This document shows positions 63,764 through 64,000 of a stretch of DNA of 64,000 nt, in pieces (position 1 is the stretch's first letter; every line of letters begins with the position of its first letter). This DNA is from Flavivirga abyssicola (GTDB lineage: Bacteria > Bacteroidota > Bacteroidia > Flavobacteriales > Flavobacteriaceae): assembly GCF_030540775.2 (NCBI RefSeq), contig NZ_CP141266.1, forward strand, positions 4,389,001-4,453,000. Reading direction: 5' to 3'. Under the pieces are notes generated by a model. It made no database searches and was not told the origin of the DNA. It saw only the letters and a list, made by a program, of their open reading frames with translations. The position numbers and the translations under genes were made by a program.

Positions 63764-64000
63764 ATGATAACAATACATGAGGCTATAAACGCTGTTAAAA
63801 ACAATATTACCCCTCTTTTTAAAGAAGAAACTAAACCGCTAGAAAGATGCGGAGGTTATCACTTGTCTAAAGATATTGTTTCACCTGTAAACATGCCTCC
63901 TTTTAGGCAATCTGCCATGGATGGTTATGCTTTGTATTTACATAATGACTTGTCATATAATTTGGTAGATGAAGTAAAAGCTGGTGATCATCATCAGCCT
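63764..64000 (+). CDS. moeA: Molybdopterin molybdotransferase MoeA, N-terminal part (cut by window edge)
   Basis: 79 codons visible from the ATG at 63764 (MITIHEAINAVKNNI). The signature PPFRQSAMDGYAL and the preceding LSKDIVSPVNMP identify MoeA, which inserts molybdate into adenylylated molybdopterin. NapA needs this cofactor, so the divergent position next to napD makes sense. The gene shares the divergent spacer and the Fnr-type operator pattern. The remaining ~310 residues lie outside the window. Confidence 0.93.
   Translation, partial: MITIHEAINAVKNNITPLFKEETKPLERCGGYHLSKDIVSPVNMPPFRQSAMDGYALYLHNDLSYNLVDEVKAGDHHQP

Noticed and set aside
1-64000. tRNA, rRNA, CRISPR arrays, intact insertion sequences
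   Set aside because: No cloverleaf-type sequence, no regular short repeats with spacers and no transposase or integrase frame were found on reading both strands.

Overview
The window is a chromosomal segment of a low-GC member of the Bacteroidota, most likely a marine Flavobacteriaceae (genus not determined). The signs are AT-rich coding sequence, many short lipoprotein signals ending in SC, promoters of the TAnnTTTG type, almost no Shine-Dalgarno sites, a bacillithiol-system YtxJ protein, a fused ResB-CcsA cytochrome c biogenesis protein and NrfCD/NrfHA-type respiratory modules.

Left part (1-27.7 kb) is mostly housekeeping. It holds the end of galK and galT; a beta-helix lipoprotein; a SEFIR/TIR-domain gene followed by a folded, attC-like repeat; glyA; fahA; lipoproteins; a DUF885 peptidase-like lipoprotein; ytxJ; clpB; a TetR regulator with two matching operators and a thioesterase; two DeoC paralogues (the first lacking active-site residues) with a purine nucleoside phosphorylase; and an NRAMP transporter with the 5-oxoprolinase genes pxpABC, flanked by two near-identical MITE-like repeats. 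A tricorn-like S41 protease and a DUF2891 protein follow.

Middle part (27.7-39.6 kb) is more variable. A small island of orphan genes and gene remnants lies beside the comM/yifB ATPase gene and contains a broken partial copy of that gene. After it come an unknown 241-residue protein, a four-gene signalling operon (lipoprotein, separate multi-TM protein, short histidine kinase, NarL-type regulator) and a 1278-residue M48 membrane peptidase.

Right part (39.6-64 kb) is a contiguous nitrogen-respiration locus. It contains an outer-membrane porin; a nitrate/nitrite-type ABC transporter (two ATPases, permease, lipoprotein binding protein); a globin cluster with a DUF3365 monoheme lipoprotein, a 4-TM protein, a flavin/2Fe-2S oxidoreductase and a pentaheme cytochrome; a Crp/Fnr regulator with clustered cysteines; nrfHA with the cytochrome c maturation fusion; and a nap operon (napD, napA, a tandem-duplicated NapB-like tetraheme protein, a tetraheme lipoprotein, an NrfC-like ferredoxin and NrfD). 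moeA (molybdenum cofactor) starts divergently at the right edge.

Two recurring operator-like patterns tie the right part together. TGAY-N4-RTCA sites sit about 30 bp upstream of the -7 box at the napD, moeA, nrfH and (imperfectly) porin promoters, as expected for class II activation by a Crp/Fnr protein. TAAGTA-N4-TACTTA palindromes sit at exactly the same distance downstream of the -7 box at the nrtA-like and globin promoters. The inferred flow is: nitrate enters through the porin and is reduced to nitrite in the periplasm by NapA fed from menaquinol through NrfD/NrfC-like proteins; NrfHA reduces nitrite to ammonium; and the globin cluster may deal with nitric oxide. No tRNA, rRNA, CRISPR array or intact transposase was seen.
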